Assembly (NCBI RefSeq): GCF_000718985.1
Contig: NZ_JODL01000038.1
Coordinates: forward strand, 18,130 to 82,129
Direction of reading: 5' to 3'
Source: Streptomyces megasporus
GTDB lineage: Bacteria; Actinomycetota; Actinomycetes; Streptomycetales; Streptomycetaceae
Length of the DNA: 64,000 nucleotides
In this document: positions 26,384 through 37,509 of the stretch, one piece after another
Layout of the letters: every line of letters begins with the position of its first letter
Position numbering within the stretch: the stretch's first letter is position 1
Notes under the pieces: generated by a model
The model's database searches: none
What the model was told of the DNA's origin: nothing
The model's input: only the letters and a program-made list of their open reading frames with translations
Translations under genes and position numbers: made by a program

Positions 26384-27589
26384 TTGTTCGGCATCATCAG
26401 GCCGTGTCGACACCGGCTGGACGAGGGGACGAGAGCCGCGTGGACGGCCCATCTGTGCGGTCTCTGCCTGGCGTTGCGCGGCGACCACGGCCAGTTCGCC
26501 CGGATCGCCACCAACTACGACGGACTCGTGGTGTCGGTGTTGACCGAGGCTCAGATCGAGCGCGGTAACGACGGGTTCGACGGTCTGCGGCGCACCGCGG
26601 GTCCGTGCCCGCTGCGCGGGATGCGCACCGCCTCCGTGGCCCGGGGCGAGGGGGCCCGACTGGCCGCGACGGTCTCCCTGGTGTTGGCCTCGGCGAAGGT
26701 GCGCGACCACGTCGCCGACGGGGACGGGGTGTTGGCGCGGCGCCCGATGGCGGCGGCGGCGCGCAGGGTGGCGGCCGGCTGGGACCGGGCGGGCGCGCGC
26801 ACCGGGGCCGAACTCGGCTTCGACACCACGGTGTTGACCGAGGCCGTGGAGCGACAGCCGTCGATCGAGGCGGCCGTGGGGCCGGGCGGTTCGCTGCTCG
26901 CGGTCACCGAGCCCACCGAGACCGCGACCGCCGCGGCCTTCGCCCACACCGCCGTCCTGGCCGGTCGGCCGGGCAACGCGGCGCCGCTGGCCGAGGCCGG
27001 TCGGTTCTTCGGCCGTCTGGCGCACCTGTTGGACGCGGTGGAGGACCTGGCCGCCGACGAGCGGTCGGGCGCCTGGAACCCGATAGCCGTCACCGGCACA
27101 CCGCTGCCCGAGGTGCGGCGGCTGTGCGACGACGCGGCGCGCGGCATCCGACTGGCCCTGCGGGACGTGGAGTTCGCGGACGCGGAGGGCGCGGCCCTGG
27201 TGCGCGCGCTGCTCGACCACGAGGTGCGGCACGCGGTGCGGCGGTCGTTCGCCGAGGGACGCGTCACCCCGCCCCGCACCGGAGCGCCGCATCCCGGAGC
27301 GCCGTTGCCGGGGACGCCGTACCCACCGGGTCCGCCGCGTCCCGAACCACCGCGCCGTCGCCGGGGGTTGTTGGCCGGATGTGCCGTGTGGTCGGTGCTG
27401 TTCTGCACCGGTCAGGTTTGCTGCCGCGAGGAGTACGACGACCCCTGGAAGGAGCGCAAACGCGAGGGTCTGTGTCACTCCTGCGACTGTTCGGGCTGCG
27501 GCGACTGCTGCAATTGCTGCGAGTGCTGTAACTGCTGCGGTGAGGACGGATGTTGCGGAAATTGCGGTTGTGACTGCGGATGCAGTTGA
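26384..27589 (+). CDS. DUF5685 family protein with cysteine-rich tail
   Basis: About 400 aa. The N-terminus LFGIIRPCRHRLDEGTRAAWTAHLCGLCLALRGDHGQFAR, with Cys/His at CRH and CGLC, is the family hallmark. A long all-helical, Ala-rich body follows (mostly hydrophobic helices such as EAGRFFGRLAHLLDAVEDLAADE). A Pro-rich linker of about 45 residues leads to a hydrophobic LLAGCAVWSVLFCTG. The final 38 residues contain 18 cysteines (CDCSGCGDCCNCCECCNCC..). TTG 26384 yields the family-typical LFGI start; ATG 26360 is possible but lacks a ribosome site, while GGGGGG precedes the TTG. Helical body resembles trans-isoprenyl synthases only vaguely; function unknown. Confidence 0.85.
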   Translation: MFGIIRPCRHRLDEGTRAAWTAHLCGLCLALRGDHGQFARIATNYDGLVVSVLTEAQIERGNDGFDGLRRTAGPCPLRGMRTASVARGEGARLAATVSLVLASAKVRDHVADGDGVLARRPMAAAARRVAAGWDRAGARTGAELGFDTTVLTEAVERQPSIEAAVGPGGSLLAVTEPTETATAAAFAHTAVLAGRPGNAAPLAEAGRFFGRLAHLLDAVEDLAADERSGAWNPIAVTGTPLPEVRRLCDDAARGIRLALRDVEFADAEGAALVRALLDHEVRHAVRRSFAEGRVTPPRTGAPHPGAPLPGTPYPPGPPRPEPPRRRRGLLAGCAVWSVLFCTGQVCCREEYDDPWKERKREGLCHSCDCSGCGDCCNCCECCNCCGEDGCCGNCGCDCGCS

Positions 27590-27807
27590 CGAGGGCGGGG
27601 GACGGTCGGTGTCCGATATGTGGGGCGACCGGTGCGCTCAGCGCCACATTTTGTCGCCGGACCTCTTGCGCGCCGTGATCCAGCGTGTGAATACTCCCCA
27701 CAGCGCTTGTCAGGAACGCGTCGAACAGCGAGTTCCCGGCGGCGCCGCGCGTGCCCGCACCCCACAACGCGGGTCCCCCCCGTTTCCTTCACAGGAGGAA
27801 GAAACCA

Positions 27808-28704
27808 GTGAGGATCAAGCGCACCTCCCCCCACACCGGTCCGGCCAGACGCGGTCGCATCCGTCTCCTCGCCGCGGCCTCCGGGATCGTGGCCGCCGCG
27901 GCCCTGACCATCCCCGCCTCGGCGAGCGCCGAGCCCGCCCCGTCGCCGGCCGCCCAGGTCTCCATGGCGAACAAGGCGATGAAGACCGCGGACGTCGCCG
28001 GCACCGCCTGGTACACCGACCAGGAGACCAACACCCTGGTCGTCACGGTGGACAGCACGGTCAGCAAGGCCGAGATAGCCAAGATCAAGAGGGAGGCCGG
28101 GGCCGGTGCGGAGGCGATCCGCATCGAGCGCACCCCGGGCAAGTTCAACAAGCTGATCTCCGGCGGCGACGCCATCTACAGCGGCGGCGGGCGCTGCTCG
28201 CTGGGCTTCAACGTCCGCAGCAGCAGCGGCGTCGACTACTTCCTGACCGCCGGCCACTGCACCAACGGCACCTCCACCTGGACCAACGGCTCCACCACCC
28301 TCGGCACGACGGCCGGGTCCAGCTTCCCGAACAACGACTACGGCATCGTCCGTTACACCAGCTCCATCAGCCGTCCCGGCCAGGTCGGCAACCAGGACAT
28401 CACCCGCGCCGCCAACCCGTCCGTGGGCCAGACCGTCTACCGCCGCGGCAGCACCACCGGCACCCACAGCGGTCGCGTCACCGGCCTGAACGCCACCGTC
28501 AACTACGGTGGCGGCGACATCGTCTACGGCATGATCCAGACCAACGTCTGCGCCGAGCCCGGCGACAGCGGCGGCCCGCTGTACTACGGCACCACCGCCT
28601 ACGGCCTGACCTCCGGCGGCTCCGGCAACTGCCGCACCGGCGGCACGACCTTCTTCCAGCCGGTCGTCGAGGCGCTGAACGCCTACGGCGTGAGCGTCTA
28701 CTGA
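27808..28704 (+). CDS. sprB: Streptogrisin B-type secreted serine protease (S1 family)
   Basis: Extracellular chymotrypsin-like endopeptidase made as a 298-aa prepro form. A signal peptide ([23 protein letters not shown]), a propeptide of about 75 residues (alpha-lytic type) and a mature enzyme starting [14 protein letters not shown] can be read. The triad is in TAGHC (His), NNDYGIVRY (Asp) and PGDSGGP (Ser); disulfide cysteines are conserved. Length equals the known S. griseus precursor (about 299). GTG 27808 with ACAGGAGG. A second streptogrisin follows in tandem. Confidence 0.95.
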   Translation: MRIKRTSPHTGPARRGRIRLLAAASGIVAAAALTIPASASAEPAPSPAAQVSMANKAMKTADVAGTAWYTDQETNTLVVTVDSTVSKAEIAKIKREAGAGAEAIRIERTPGKFNKLISGGDAIYSGGGRCSLGFNVRSSSGVDYFLTAGHCTNGTSTWTNGSTTLGTTAGSSFPNNDYGIVRYTSSISRPGQVGNQDITRAANPSVGQTVYRRGSTTGTHSGRVTGLNATVNYGGGDIVYGMIQTNVCAEPGDSGGPLYYGTTAYGLTSGGSGNCRTGGTTFFQPVVEALNAYGVSVY

Positions 28705-28748
28705 TCCTCACCGGTCCCTGTGGTCCGGGGGCGACCCCGGAGCGCGCG

Positions 28749-28780
28749 AACCCCCGTCCGGCAACCGCCGGGCGGGGGTT
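28749..28780 (+). terminator. Terminator after the first streptogrisin gene
   Basis: A 14-bp near-perfect stem (AACCCCCGTCCGGC with GCCGGGCGGGGGTT, one G-U pair), four-base loop, followed by TTTTC. It resembles a classical rho-independent terminator and lies 45 bases after the sprB stop. Confidence 0.85.
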
Positions 28781-29006
28781 TTCATCGTGCCGCGCGACCG
28801 TCGCGCACGGTGGGGCGGGGGCGGGCTCGGCGTGCCGGTAAGCGGAACTCCGGGGATGATGGGCCGATACCGGCACGTTCACTCGGCGCGCACGGAACGT
28901 GACTCCGTGTGTGCGGCCCTGTCGGGCGAGGAAGGATGACCGAGCCGGACTTTCCTCCGGGGCCGTCCTGGTTCGGGCGGCCCCATCCCCCACGGGAGGC
29001 ACAGAG

Positions 29007-30086
29007 TTGAAGCACCAACGGACATTCGCATGGCGCGCGGCAGCCGCGGGCGCGGGCGCGGCGGCGTTCCTGTGCGGCGCCCTCGTCCCGGCGAGCGCGG
29101 ACCCGGCCCCCTCGGCCGGAGCCGCGTCGGCACCCCTCACGGCCGCCGCCGCCACCGAGCTGGCCACGTCCCTCGAGGGCGACCTCAAGGACGACATGGC
29201 GGGCGCCTACTACGACGCCGGAGCGGGAAAACTGGTGGTCAACGTTCTCGGCGAGCAGGCGGCGGAGAAGGCGCGGAAGGCCGGAGCCGAACCCCGGATC
29301 GTCCGGTACTCCCTGGCCCGGCTCGGCACCGTGCAGAAGGACCTCGCCGCCACCTCCCTCCCCGGCACCGCACGCGCCGTCGACCACCGGCTCAACAAGG
29401 TCGTCGTCTCCGCGGACTCCTCGGTGGAGGGCGAGGCCCTGAGCGCGTTGAGGAAGCAGGTCGCCGCGCAGGACGGCAAGGCCGTGCTGAAGCGCGTCAA
29501 GGGCGAGTTCAGGCCCTTCGTCGCGGGCGGCGACGCCATCTGGCGCGGTGACAACGCGCGCTGCACCCTCGGTCTCAACGTCACCCGGAACGGCCTGCCG
29601 TACTTCCTCACCGCGGGCCACTGCGGCGAACTCCTCGACGGCTGGTCCACGAGCCGCGGCGGGAGGAACATCGGCATCACCGTGGCGAGCAGCTTCCCCG
29701 GGGACGACCACTCCCTGGTGCGCTACACCGCCCGAGTGGACCACCCGAGCCGGGTGAACCTCCACAACGGCACCAGCCAGGCCATCACCCGGGCGGCCGA
29801 TCCCATCGTCGGCCAGCGGGTGTGGCGCAGCGGCAGCACCACGGGGGTCCGCACCGGAGAGGTCGTGGCGACGGGCGTCTCCGTCACCTACCCCCAGGGC
29901 ACGGTCCACGACCTGATCCAGACGACCGTCTGCGCCGAGCCCGGCGACAGCGGCGGCCCGCTGTTCTCGGGGGAGACGGCCCACGGGCTCACCTCCGGCG
30001 GTTCCGGCAACTGCCGCACCGGCGGCACGACCTTCCACCAGCCGGTGACCGAGGCGCTGCGGGCCCACGGCGTCCGACTCGGCTGA
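29007..30086 (+). CDS. sprD: Streptogrisin D-like secreted serine protease with long propeptide
   Basis: 359-aa S1-family precursor. Signal peptide RAAAAGAGAAAFLCGALVPASA, then a propeptide of about 140 residues, longer than in sprB (alpha-lytic-type prodomain, with TATSLEG-like helices). The mature part begins about FVAGGDAIWRGDNARC. The triad is TAGHC, GDDHSLVRY and PGDSGGP. The best start is TTG 29007, with GGGAGG seven bases upstream; longer frames upstream show no signal sequence. The long prodomain places it with streptogrisin D/E-type enzymes rather than A/B. Symbol by resemblance. Confidence 0.88.
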   Translation: MKHQRTFAWRAAAAGAGAAAFLCGALVPASADPAPSAGAASAPLTAAAATELATSLEGDLKDDMAGAYYDAGAGKLVVNVLGEQAAEKARKAGAEPRIVRYSLARLGTVQKDLAATSLPGTARAVDHRLNKVVVSADSSVEGEALSALRKQVAAQDGKAVLKRVKGEFRPFVAGGDAIWRGDNARCTLGLNVTRNGLPYFLTAGHCGELLDGWSTSRGGRNIGITVASSFPGDDHSLVRYTARVDHPSRVNLHNGTSQAITRAADPIVGQRVWRSGSTTGVRTGEVVATGVSVTYPQGTVHDLIQTTVCAEPGDSGGPLFSGETAHGLTSGGSGNCRTGGTTFHQPVTEALRAHGVRLG

Positions 30087-30113
30087 CGGAAGCCCCCGAC
30101 GATCCCGCACCGA

Positions 30114-30144
30114 GAATCCCCGGCAGGTCTCCTGCCGGGGATTC
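30114..30144. terminator. First of two stacked hairpins after sprD
   Basis: Perfect 14-bp stem (GAATCCCCGGCAGG at 30114-30127 with 30131-30144), loop TCT. It lies 27 bases after the sprD stop, between convergent genes. Confidence 0.85.
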
Positions 30145-30150
30145 GACACC

Positions 30151-30188
30151 GCCTCGGTGCCCGCCCCGGACGGGGCGGGCACCGAGGC
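30151..30188. terminator. Second stacked hairpin, perfect 18-bp stem
   Basis: GCCTCGGTGCCCGCCCCG (30151-30168) and its exact complement (30171-30188) are separated by only GA. It starts six bases after the first hairpin and ends 25 bases before the asd stop at 30214, so it can terminate the leftward asd transcript. Confidence 0.8.
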
Positions 30189-30213
30189 GGCGGAAGGGGA
30201 CGGCGGAGCGTCC

Positions 30214-32410
<2,197 letters not shown>

Positions 32411-32561
32411 GAGGGTGTCTTCTCCCGGTGTGTAGGGGGTTGCCTGGAGGGGGTCGAACAGCCGTCATCGTGGTGTCGGAGGGAGCCGCTCCGCATCGGT
32501 GAAATCGCCGGTCTTCGGCGTCGCCCGCGGTCGGCCGGGCGGAAGCGTCGCGGGAACCGTT

Positions 32562-32580
32562 GACGTACCGGTCGGTATGC
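32562..32580. promoter_or_regulatory. TetR-type palindrome, CCGGTCGGTA family
   Basis: TGACGTACCGGTCGGTATG upstream of the acyl-CoA dehydrogenase operon. The core ACCGGTCGGTAT matches sites at 47864 and 61108 and, less well, 57014. Position about 50 bases before the GTG start fits an operator overlapping the promoter. Confidence 0.5.
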
Positions 32581-32589
32581 CGCGAGGAT

Positions 32590-32603
32590 GAGCAAGCGCT
32601 TAG
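32590..32603. promoter_or_regulatory. TetR-type palindrome, CTAAGCGCTTGCTC family
   Basis: GAGCAAGCGCTTAG is the exact reverse complement of the 14-base core at 56200. It lies immediately downstream of the other palindrome and 24 bases before the GTG start at 32627. Being an operator, it argues that the ATG at 32588, which would include it in the coding region, is not the start. Confidence 0.65.
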
Positions 32604-32626
32604 TCGTGGTCCGTGAAGGAGATCCC

Positions 32627-33838
32627 GTGCCCCCTGCGAACGCCCCCGTGACCGACCCGGACGAGCTGCGCCGCCGCACCCGGGCGCTGCTCGCCGAAGC
32701 GGACCCCGCCGCCTGCGGCCGGTCGGCCTTCCTGCGCGCCCGCTACGACGCGGGGCTCGCCTGGGTGCACTTCCCCCACGGCCTCGGCGGACTCGACGCG
32801 CCCCGCTCCCTCCAGGCCGTCGTCGACGCCGAACTGGCCGCCGCAGGCGCCCCCGACAACGACCCCCGCCGCAACGGCATCGGCCTGGGCATGGCCGCCC
32901 CCACGATCCTGCGGTTCGGCACCGAGGAGCAGAAGAAGCGCTTCCTGCGCCCGCTGTGGACCGGCGAGGAGGTGTGGTGCCAGCTCTTCAGCGAGCCCGG
33001 GGCCGGGTCCGACCTGGCCGCGCTGGCCACCCGCGCGGTGCGCGAGGGCGGGGAGGGGAGCGACTGGATCGTCAACGGACAGAAGGTGTGGACCTCCAGC
33101 GCCCACAACGCCCGCTGGGCCATCCTGATCGCCCGCACCGACCCGGACGTCCCCAAGCACCGGGGCATCACCTACTTCGTCTGCGACATGACCGACCCCG
33201 GCGTCGAGGTGCGGCCGCTGCGCCAGCTCACCGGCGAGGCGGAGTTCAACGAGGTCTTCCTCACCGACGTGCGCATCCCCGACGCCCACCGCCTGGGCGG
33301 GGTCGGGGAGGGCTGGAAGGTCGCCCAGACCACGCTCAACAACGAGCGCGTCTCCATCGGCGGACAGCGCATGCCGCGCGAGGGCGGGATGATCGGCAAG
33401 GTCGCCGCCACCTGGCGCGAGCGCCCCGAACTGCGCACCCACGACCTCCACCGGCGACTGCTCTCCGGCTGGGTGGGCGCCGAGGTCGTCCGGCTCACCG
33501 GCGAACGGCTGCGGCAGCAGCTCGCCGCGGGCCACCCCGGACCCGAGGGCGCGGGCATGAAGCTCGCCTTCGCCCGGCTGGCACAGGAGCTCAGCGGTCT
33601 GGAGGTCGAACTGCTGGGCGAGGAGGGGCTGGCCTACGACGACTGGGCCATGCGCCGCCCGGAGACCGTGGACTTCACCGGCCGCGAGGCCGGCTACCGC
33701 TACCTGCGCGCCAAGGGCAACTCCATCGAGGGCGGCACCTCGGAGATCCTGCGCAACATCATCGCCGAGCGGGTGCTGGGACTGCCCGCCGAGCCGCGCG
33801 TCGACAAGGACGTCCCCTGGAAGGAGCTCGCCCGATGA
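32627..33838 (+). CDS. Acyl-CoA dehydrogenase (first of a pair)
   Basis: FAD-dependent alpha,beta-dehydrogenation of an acyl-CoA, possibly in steroid/cholesterol side-chain or branched-chain catabolism, as paired unequal dehydrogenases form heterotetramers (FadE26/27 style). 403 aa from GTG 32627, preceded by AAGGAGA at ideal distance. The flavin-binding QLFSEPGAGSDLA, the VWTSSAHNARW motif and the C-terminal RYLRAKGNSIEGGTSEILRNIIAERVLGLP are present. An ATG at 32588 lies inside a regulator site. It overlaps the next dehydrogenase gene by four bases. Two different operators upstream suggest dual control. Confidence 0.9.
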   Translation: MPPANAPVTDPDELRRRTRALLAEADPAACGRSAFLRARYDAGLAWVHFPHGLGGLDAPRSLQAVVDAELAAAGAPDNDPRRNGIGLGMAAPTILRFGTEEQKKRFLRPLWTGEEVWCQLFSEPGAGSDLAALATRAVREGGEGSDWIVNGQKVWTSSAHNARWAILIARTDPDVPKHRGITYFVCDMTDPGVEVRPLRQLTGEAEFNEVFLTDVRIPDAHRLGGVGEGWKVAQTTLNNERVSIGGQRMPREGGMIGKVAATWRERPELRTHDLHRRLLSGWVGAEVVRLTGERLRQQLAAGHPGPEGAGMKLAFARLAQELSGLEVELLGEEGLAYDDWAMRRPETVDFTGREAGYRYLRAKGNSIEGGTSEILRNIIAERVLGLPAEPRVDKDVPWKELAR

Positions 33839-34962
33839 CCGACCTTCTCTACTCGGAGATCGAGGAGGAGCTGCGCTCCAGCGTCCGCGCGCTGCTGGCC
33901 GACCGCTGCCCGCACGAGAGCGTGCTGGCCCGCTGCGAGACCTCCGAACCGTACGACCGGAAACTGTGGCGGACCCTCGCCCGCGACCTGGGCGCGGCCT
34001 CCCTGCTCGTGCCCGAGGAGGCCGGGGGAGCCGGGGCCTCGGCGCGCGAGGCCGCGGTGGTGGCGGAGGAGCTGGGCCGGGCCGCCGCGCCCACGCCGTA
34101 CCTCGGCAGCGCCGTCCTGGCCACCGCCGCCCTCCTCGCCCTGCCGGGGGAGGACGAGACGGCGGGGCTGCTCGCCGACCTCGCCTCCGGTGAGCGCACC
34201 GCCACCCTGGCGGTGCCCTTGTCCACCGCCCCGGGCACGGGCGCCTTCCCCACGTCCGTGCGGGCCGACGGCGCGGGCACCCTGAACGGCACGGTCACCT
34301 CCGTGGCGGACGCCGCGGTCGCCGACGTGCTCCTCGTCCCCGCCGAGGGGAGGGACGGACCGGGGCTGTACGCCGTCGAGGCGAGCGCCGCGGCGCTGTC
34401 CGTCGTCCCGCGCACCTCCCTGGACCTCACCCGGCCCCTGGCCGACGTCACCTTCGCCGGCACCGCCGCCCGGCGGCTGGCCGGGCCCGAGGAGGCACCG
34501 GCGGCGGTGGAGCGCGCGCTGCTCACCGGCGCCGGACTGCTCGCCTCCGAACAGCTCGGGATCGCCGAGTGGTGTCTGGAGAGCACGGTCGCGTACCTCG
34601 GGGACAGGCGGCAGTTCGGGCGTCCGCTCGGCTCCTTCCAGGCCCTCAAGCACCGGCTCGCCGACCTGTGGCTGGACGTGGTGGGCGCGCGGGCCGCCGC
34701 CCGGTACGCCGCCGACGCCCTCGCCACGGGCGACCCGGACGCCCCCGTGGCCGTCGCGGTGGCCGCCTCCCACTGCGGGGAGTCGGCGGTGCGGGCGGCC
34801 GAGGAGTGCGTCCAGCTCCACGGCGGCATCGGGATGACCTGGGAGCACCCCGCGCACCTGTACCTGAAGAGGGCCAAGGCCGACCAGATCGCCCTGGGCA
34901 CCCCGGGCCGCCACCGCACCGCGCTGGCCGGGCTGGTGGACCTGCCGGCGCCGACGGCCTGA
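33835..34962 (+). CDS. Acyl-CoA dehydrogenase (second of a pair)
   Basis: 375 aa, ATG 33835 overlapping the previous stop (ATGA). This partner is degenerate in the flavin-binding strand region (TATLAVPLST replaces the usual EPG.GSD motif) but retains AVAYLGDRRQFGRPLGSFQALKHRLADLW and QLHGGIGMTWEHPAHLYLKRAKAD. Such asymmetry is normal for the second subunit of alpha2beta2 acyl-CoA dehydrogenases, where one subunit supplies the catalytic base. A terminator hairpin follows. Confidence 0.9.
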   Translation: MTDLLYSEIEEELRSSVRALLADRCPHESVLARCETSEPYDRKLWRTLARDLGAASLLVPEEAGGAGASAREAAVVAEELGRAAAPTPYLGSAVLATAALLALPGEDETAGLLADLASGERTATLAVPLSTAPGTGAFPTSVRADGAGTLNGTVTSVADAAVADVLLVPAEGRDGPGLYAVEASAAALSVVPRTSLDLTRPLADVTFAGTAARRLAGPEEAPAAVERALLTGAGLLASEQLGIAEWCLESTVAYLGDRRQFGRPLGSFQALKHRLADLWLDVVGARAAARYAADALATGDPDAPVAVAVAASHCGESAVRAAEECVQLHGGIGMTWEHPAHLYLKRAKADQIALGTPGRHRTALAGLVDLPAPTA

Positions 34963-34976
34963 GAGCGGTCCGAGCC

Positions 34977-35002
34977 CCGTGCGGCGGGGAAGTGCCGCAC
35001 GG
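34977..35002 (+). terminator. Terminator of the acyl-CoA dehydrogenase pair
   Basis: Nine-bp perfect stem CCGTGCGGC / GCCGCACGG with an eight-base loop, 14 bases after the stop codon. Confidence 0.6.
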
Positions 35003-35070
35003 AGTCTGGCCCGTTGTGCTACCCGCCAGTATGTTGACATGAACGCAACAGTGCGAGGCGAGGAGGCCTC

Positions 35071-36048
35071 ATGAAGTCGTCCAGGCAACGTGCACGAAGA
35101 CTGCCGTCAAGACTGTTGTCAAGATTGCCGTCGAGATTGCTCTGTCTGATCCCGGCGCTGGCGCTCGCCGCGACCGCCGCGCTGATTCCCACGACAGCCC
35201 AGGCCGCACCCCCCACGGCCGCCGTCACGGCCACCACGAGCACCACAGCCATCACGGCCACCACGGGCACCACGGCTGCCGCCACCGCCGGTGGCGGCTG
35301 GAACGACTACTCCTGCACGCCCTCCGATCGGCACCCCCGCCCGGTGGTGTTGGTGCACGGCACCTTCGGCAACTCCGTCGACAACTGGCTCGGGCTGGCC
35401 CCGTACCTGGTCGCGCGCGGTTGGTGCGTCTTCTCCCTCGACTACGGCAGGCTCCCGGGCGTGCCCTTCTTCCACGGGTTGGGCCCGATCGAGGAGTCGG
35501 CCCGGGAGCTGTCGACGTACGTCGATCGGGTGCTGGAGGCGACCGGGGCCGACGAGGTCGACATCGTCGGCCACTCCCAGGGCGGGATGATGCCGCGGTA
35601 CTACCTGAAGTTCCTCGGCGGGGCCGGGAAGGTGAACGCCCTGGTCGGCATCGCGCCCAGCAACCACGGCACCGACCTGCTCGGACTCACCCGGCTGCTG
35701 GACCACTTCCCCGGGGCGGAGCACCTGCTGGGCACGCACACCCCCGCCCTGCGGGACCAGGTGGCCGGCTCGGACTTCCTGCGTCGGCTCAACGCGGGCG
35801 GCGACACCGTGCCCGGAGTGGAGTACACCGTGATCGCCACCCGGTACGACCAGGTCGTCACGCCGTGGCGCACCCAGTTCCTCGACGGGCCGGGCGTCCG
35901 CAACATCCTCCTCCAGGACGTGTGCGCGGCCGACCTCTCCGAACACCTGACCATCGCATTGGTCGACCGGCTGACCTTCCATCTGACGGCCAACGCCCTC
36001 GACCCGGCGAACGCCCGCCGGGTGAACTGCCTGTCCTACTTCTCCTGA
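35071..36048 (+). CDS. Secreted triacylglycerol lipase (alpha/beta-hydrolase)
   Basis: 325 aa, exported lipase of the lipase class 2 / EstA family. The N-terminus has basic and repeated SRLPSRLLS elements, then a hydrophobic signal LCLIPALALAATAALIPTTAQA. A Thr/Ala-rich linker of about 35 residues leads to the domain, starting GWNDYSCTPSDRHPRPVVLVHGTFGNS with the oxyanion HG. The nucleophile elbow is VGHSQGG; Asp and His likely lie in TRYDQVVTP and SEHLTIALV. Four cysteines suggest disulfides. ATG 35071 with GGCGAGGAGGCC. A perfect hairpin separates it from the convergent LPMO gene. Confidence 0.9.
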   Translation: MKSSRQRARRLPSRLLSRLPSRLLCLIPALALAATAALIPTTAQAAPPTAAVTATTSTTAITATTGTTAAATAGGGWNDYSCTPSDRHPRPVVLVHGTFGNSVDNWLGLAPYLVARGWCVFSLDYGRLPGVPFFHGLGPIEESARELSTYVDRVLEATGADEVDIVGHSQGGMMPRYYLKFLGGAGKVNALVGIAPSNHGTDLLGLTRLLDHFPGAEHLLGTHTPALRDQVAGSDFLRRLNAGGDTVPGVEYTVIATRYDQVVTPWRTQFLDGPGVRNILLQDVCAADLSEHLTIALVDRLTFHLTANALDPANARRVNCLSYFS

Positions 36049-36180
36049 CACCCCGTCGAGTGACCGCTCGGCCCCACCCGTGGAGCCTCTCGGCGTACCG
36101 AGGGCCGTCGTGCTCCTCCAACGCCTCCAGCGGCACGTCGGGCCGATCGACGGCCTTGGCGCAGTGGGGCCGGACGCGCG

Positions 36181-36223
36181 GCGCCGCCGTCGCCCCGGAG
36201 GAAGGAGAGGGCGACGGCGGCGC
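36181..36223. terminator. Terminator between the lipase and LPMO genes
   Basis: Perfect 15-bp stem GCGCCGCCGTCGCCC (36181-36195) with 36209-36223, 13-base loop. The minus-strand LPMO gene ends 18 bases beyond it at 36241. Confidence 0.8.
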
Positions 36224-36240
36224 GGTCGGGGCGCGCCCGG

Positions 36241-37302
36241 TCAGGCGCGGTGCCGGCCGCCCGCGGCACGACGGCGGGCGGTCGTCAGCACCACGGCCCC
36301 GCCCAGCACGACGGCCGCGGCGCCGCCCAACGCGACGGCGGTGGTGGCGTCGTCCCCGCCGGTGTCGGCGAGGGCGACGCCCTCTTCGGCGGCGCGGGCG
36401 GCGCCGTTCGGCGTGGCGCCGTCCACCGGGGCGTCGCCGGGCGCGGCGGCCTCCCGGCGTTCGGCCCGCTCGTCGTCCTGCCCGGCCCGCTCCGCCCCGG
36501 CCGGAGCGCCGTCCTCGGCGCCGGTGTGGACGGACCGGGCAGCGGCCTCCTTCTCGCCGGGCTCGTCGCCGCCGTGCCCGTCGTGGCTCACGGTGGACTT
36601 CTCCGCGCTCTCGGAGATCTGCTCCTCGGTCGGGGCGGCGGGGGCCGCGCCGCCGTCGCCGCCCGCGCCGCCGAAGACGACGTCGGAGCAGCCGTAGAAC
36701 GCCTCCGGGCTGTCCGAGCGCTGCCAGACGGCGTAGACCAGGTGGCGGCCGGACCGCTCGGGCACCGTGCCGGAGAACACGTAGGAGCCGTCCTCCAGGG
36801 TGGGGTCGGTGGCCTTCGCGAACGGCTCCGGCTCCAGGTCCGCCCAGGCCAACGGCTTGGCCGGGTCGTAGCCCTCCTTGGTGATGTAGAGCTCGAACGT
36901 GCCCTTGTGCGGGGCGGTGGCCCGGTAGCGGAAGGTGCGGTCGCCGGCGGACATCGGGGTGGCGGGCCAGTCGGCACGCGGCAGGTCCAGGCCCTTGTAC
37001 TTCTCGCGGCCCGCGCTGCACAGCTTCCCGTCCGGAATGATCTGCCGGTGGCGTCCGGCGGCGTCGCCGATGTTGACCTCGTTCCAGTCGTACAGCGGCT
37101 GGGTCCCGCCGGCGGCGACGAGCGCCTTGCACGCCGCCGACGTCGGGCTCTCCGGTCCCTCCGCGTGGCAGGCGGCCACCCGGCTGACCGGGTCGGTCAT
37201 CGAGCCGTGCGCCGCGACGGGCGGGGCGGTCGCCACGGTCAGGGCGAGGGCGGCGGCGCCGACCGCGACGAGGGCGGCTGCGGTCCTGCGGCGAGTGGTC
37301 AT
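36241..37302 (-). CDS. AA10 lytic polysaccharide monooxygenase with LAxTG sorting tail
   Basis: 353 aa copper enzyme that oxidatively cleaves chitin or cellulose. The signal peptide ends AAPPVAA, giving mature N-terminal His32 (HGSMTDPVSR) as half of the histidine brace; His132 in RATAPHKGTFELYITK is the other. DWNEVNIGDAAGRHRQIIPDGKLCSAG and WPATPMSAG are typical. After the catalytic domain (to about 215) comes an acidic/Ala-rich linker and LADTG (about 311-315), a hydrophobic stretch AVALGGAAAVVLGGAVVLTT and RRRAAGGRHRA. This is a class-E-type sortase signal, so the enzyme is probably wall-anchored. ATG 37302 follows GGAGGAGAA. Longer upstream frames lack a signal. Confidence 0.92.
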   Translation of the reverse strand: MTTRRRTAAALVAVGAAALALTVATAPPVAAHGSMTDPVSRVAACHAEGPESPTSAACKALVAAGGTQPLYDWNEVNIGDAAGRHRQIIPDGKLCSAGREKYKGLDLPRADWPATPMSAGDRTFRYRATAPHKGTFELYITKEGYDPAKPLAWADLEPEPFAKATDPTLEDGSYVFSGTVPERSGRHLVYAVWQRSDSPEAFYGCSDVVFGGAGGDGGAAPAAPTEEQISESAEKSTVSHDGHGGDEPGEKEAAARSVHTGAEDGAPAGAERAGQDDERAERREAAAPGDAPVDGATPNGAARAAEEGVALADTGGDDATTAVALGGAAAVVLGGAVVLTTARRRAAGGRHRA

Positions 37303-37509
37303 CGTGGGTTCTCCTCCAACTGCGGGCGGGCGGCGGGGGGTTGAGGGAACCGGCGGCACCCGCCTCGCGAACGAGCTCCGGTCACCGGCACGTTAGCCAC
37401 GCCGACCGGGCGGTACGGCGCCTCCCGGCGCCGGGAGGCGATCTTTAAGGCGCTCTTGAGGAGGCGTTGAGCGGAGGCACAGGAAGGGGGCTTCGACGGA
37501 CGGGGGCGG

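Noticed and set aside
32588..32626. ATG 32588 as start of the acyl-CoA dehydrogenase
   Set aside because: The extra 13 codons overlap a 14-base operator conserved at two other loci, and GTG 32627 has a far better ribosome site.
35029..35040. TTGACA before the secreted lipase as a promoter
   Set aside because: No -10 element at a suitable distance; left unannotated.
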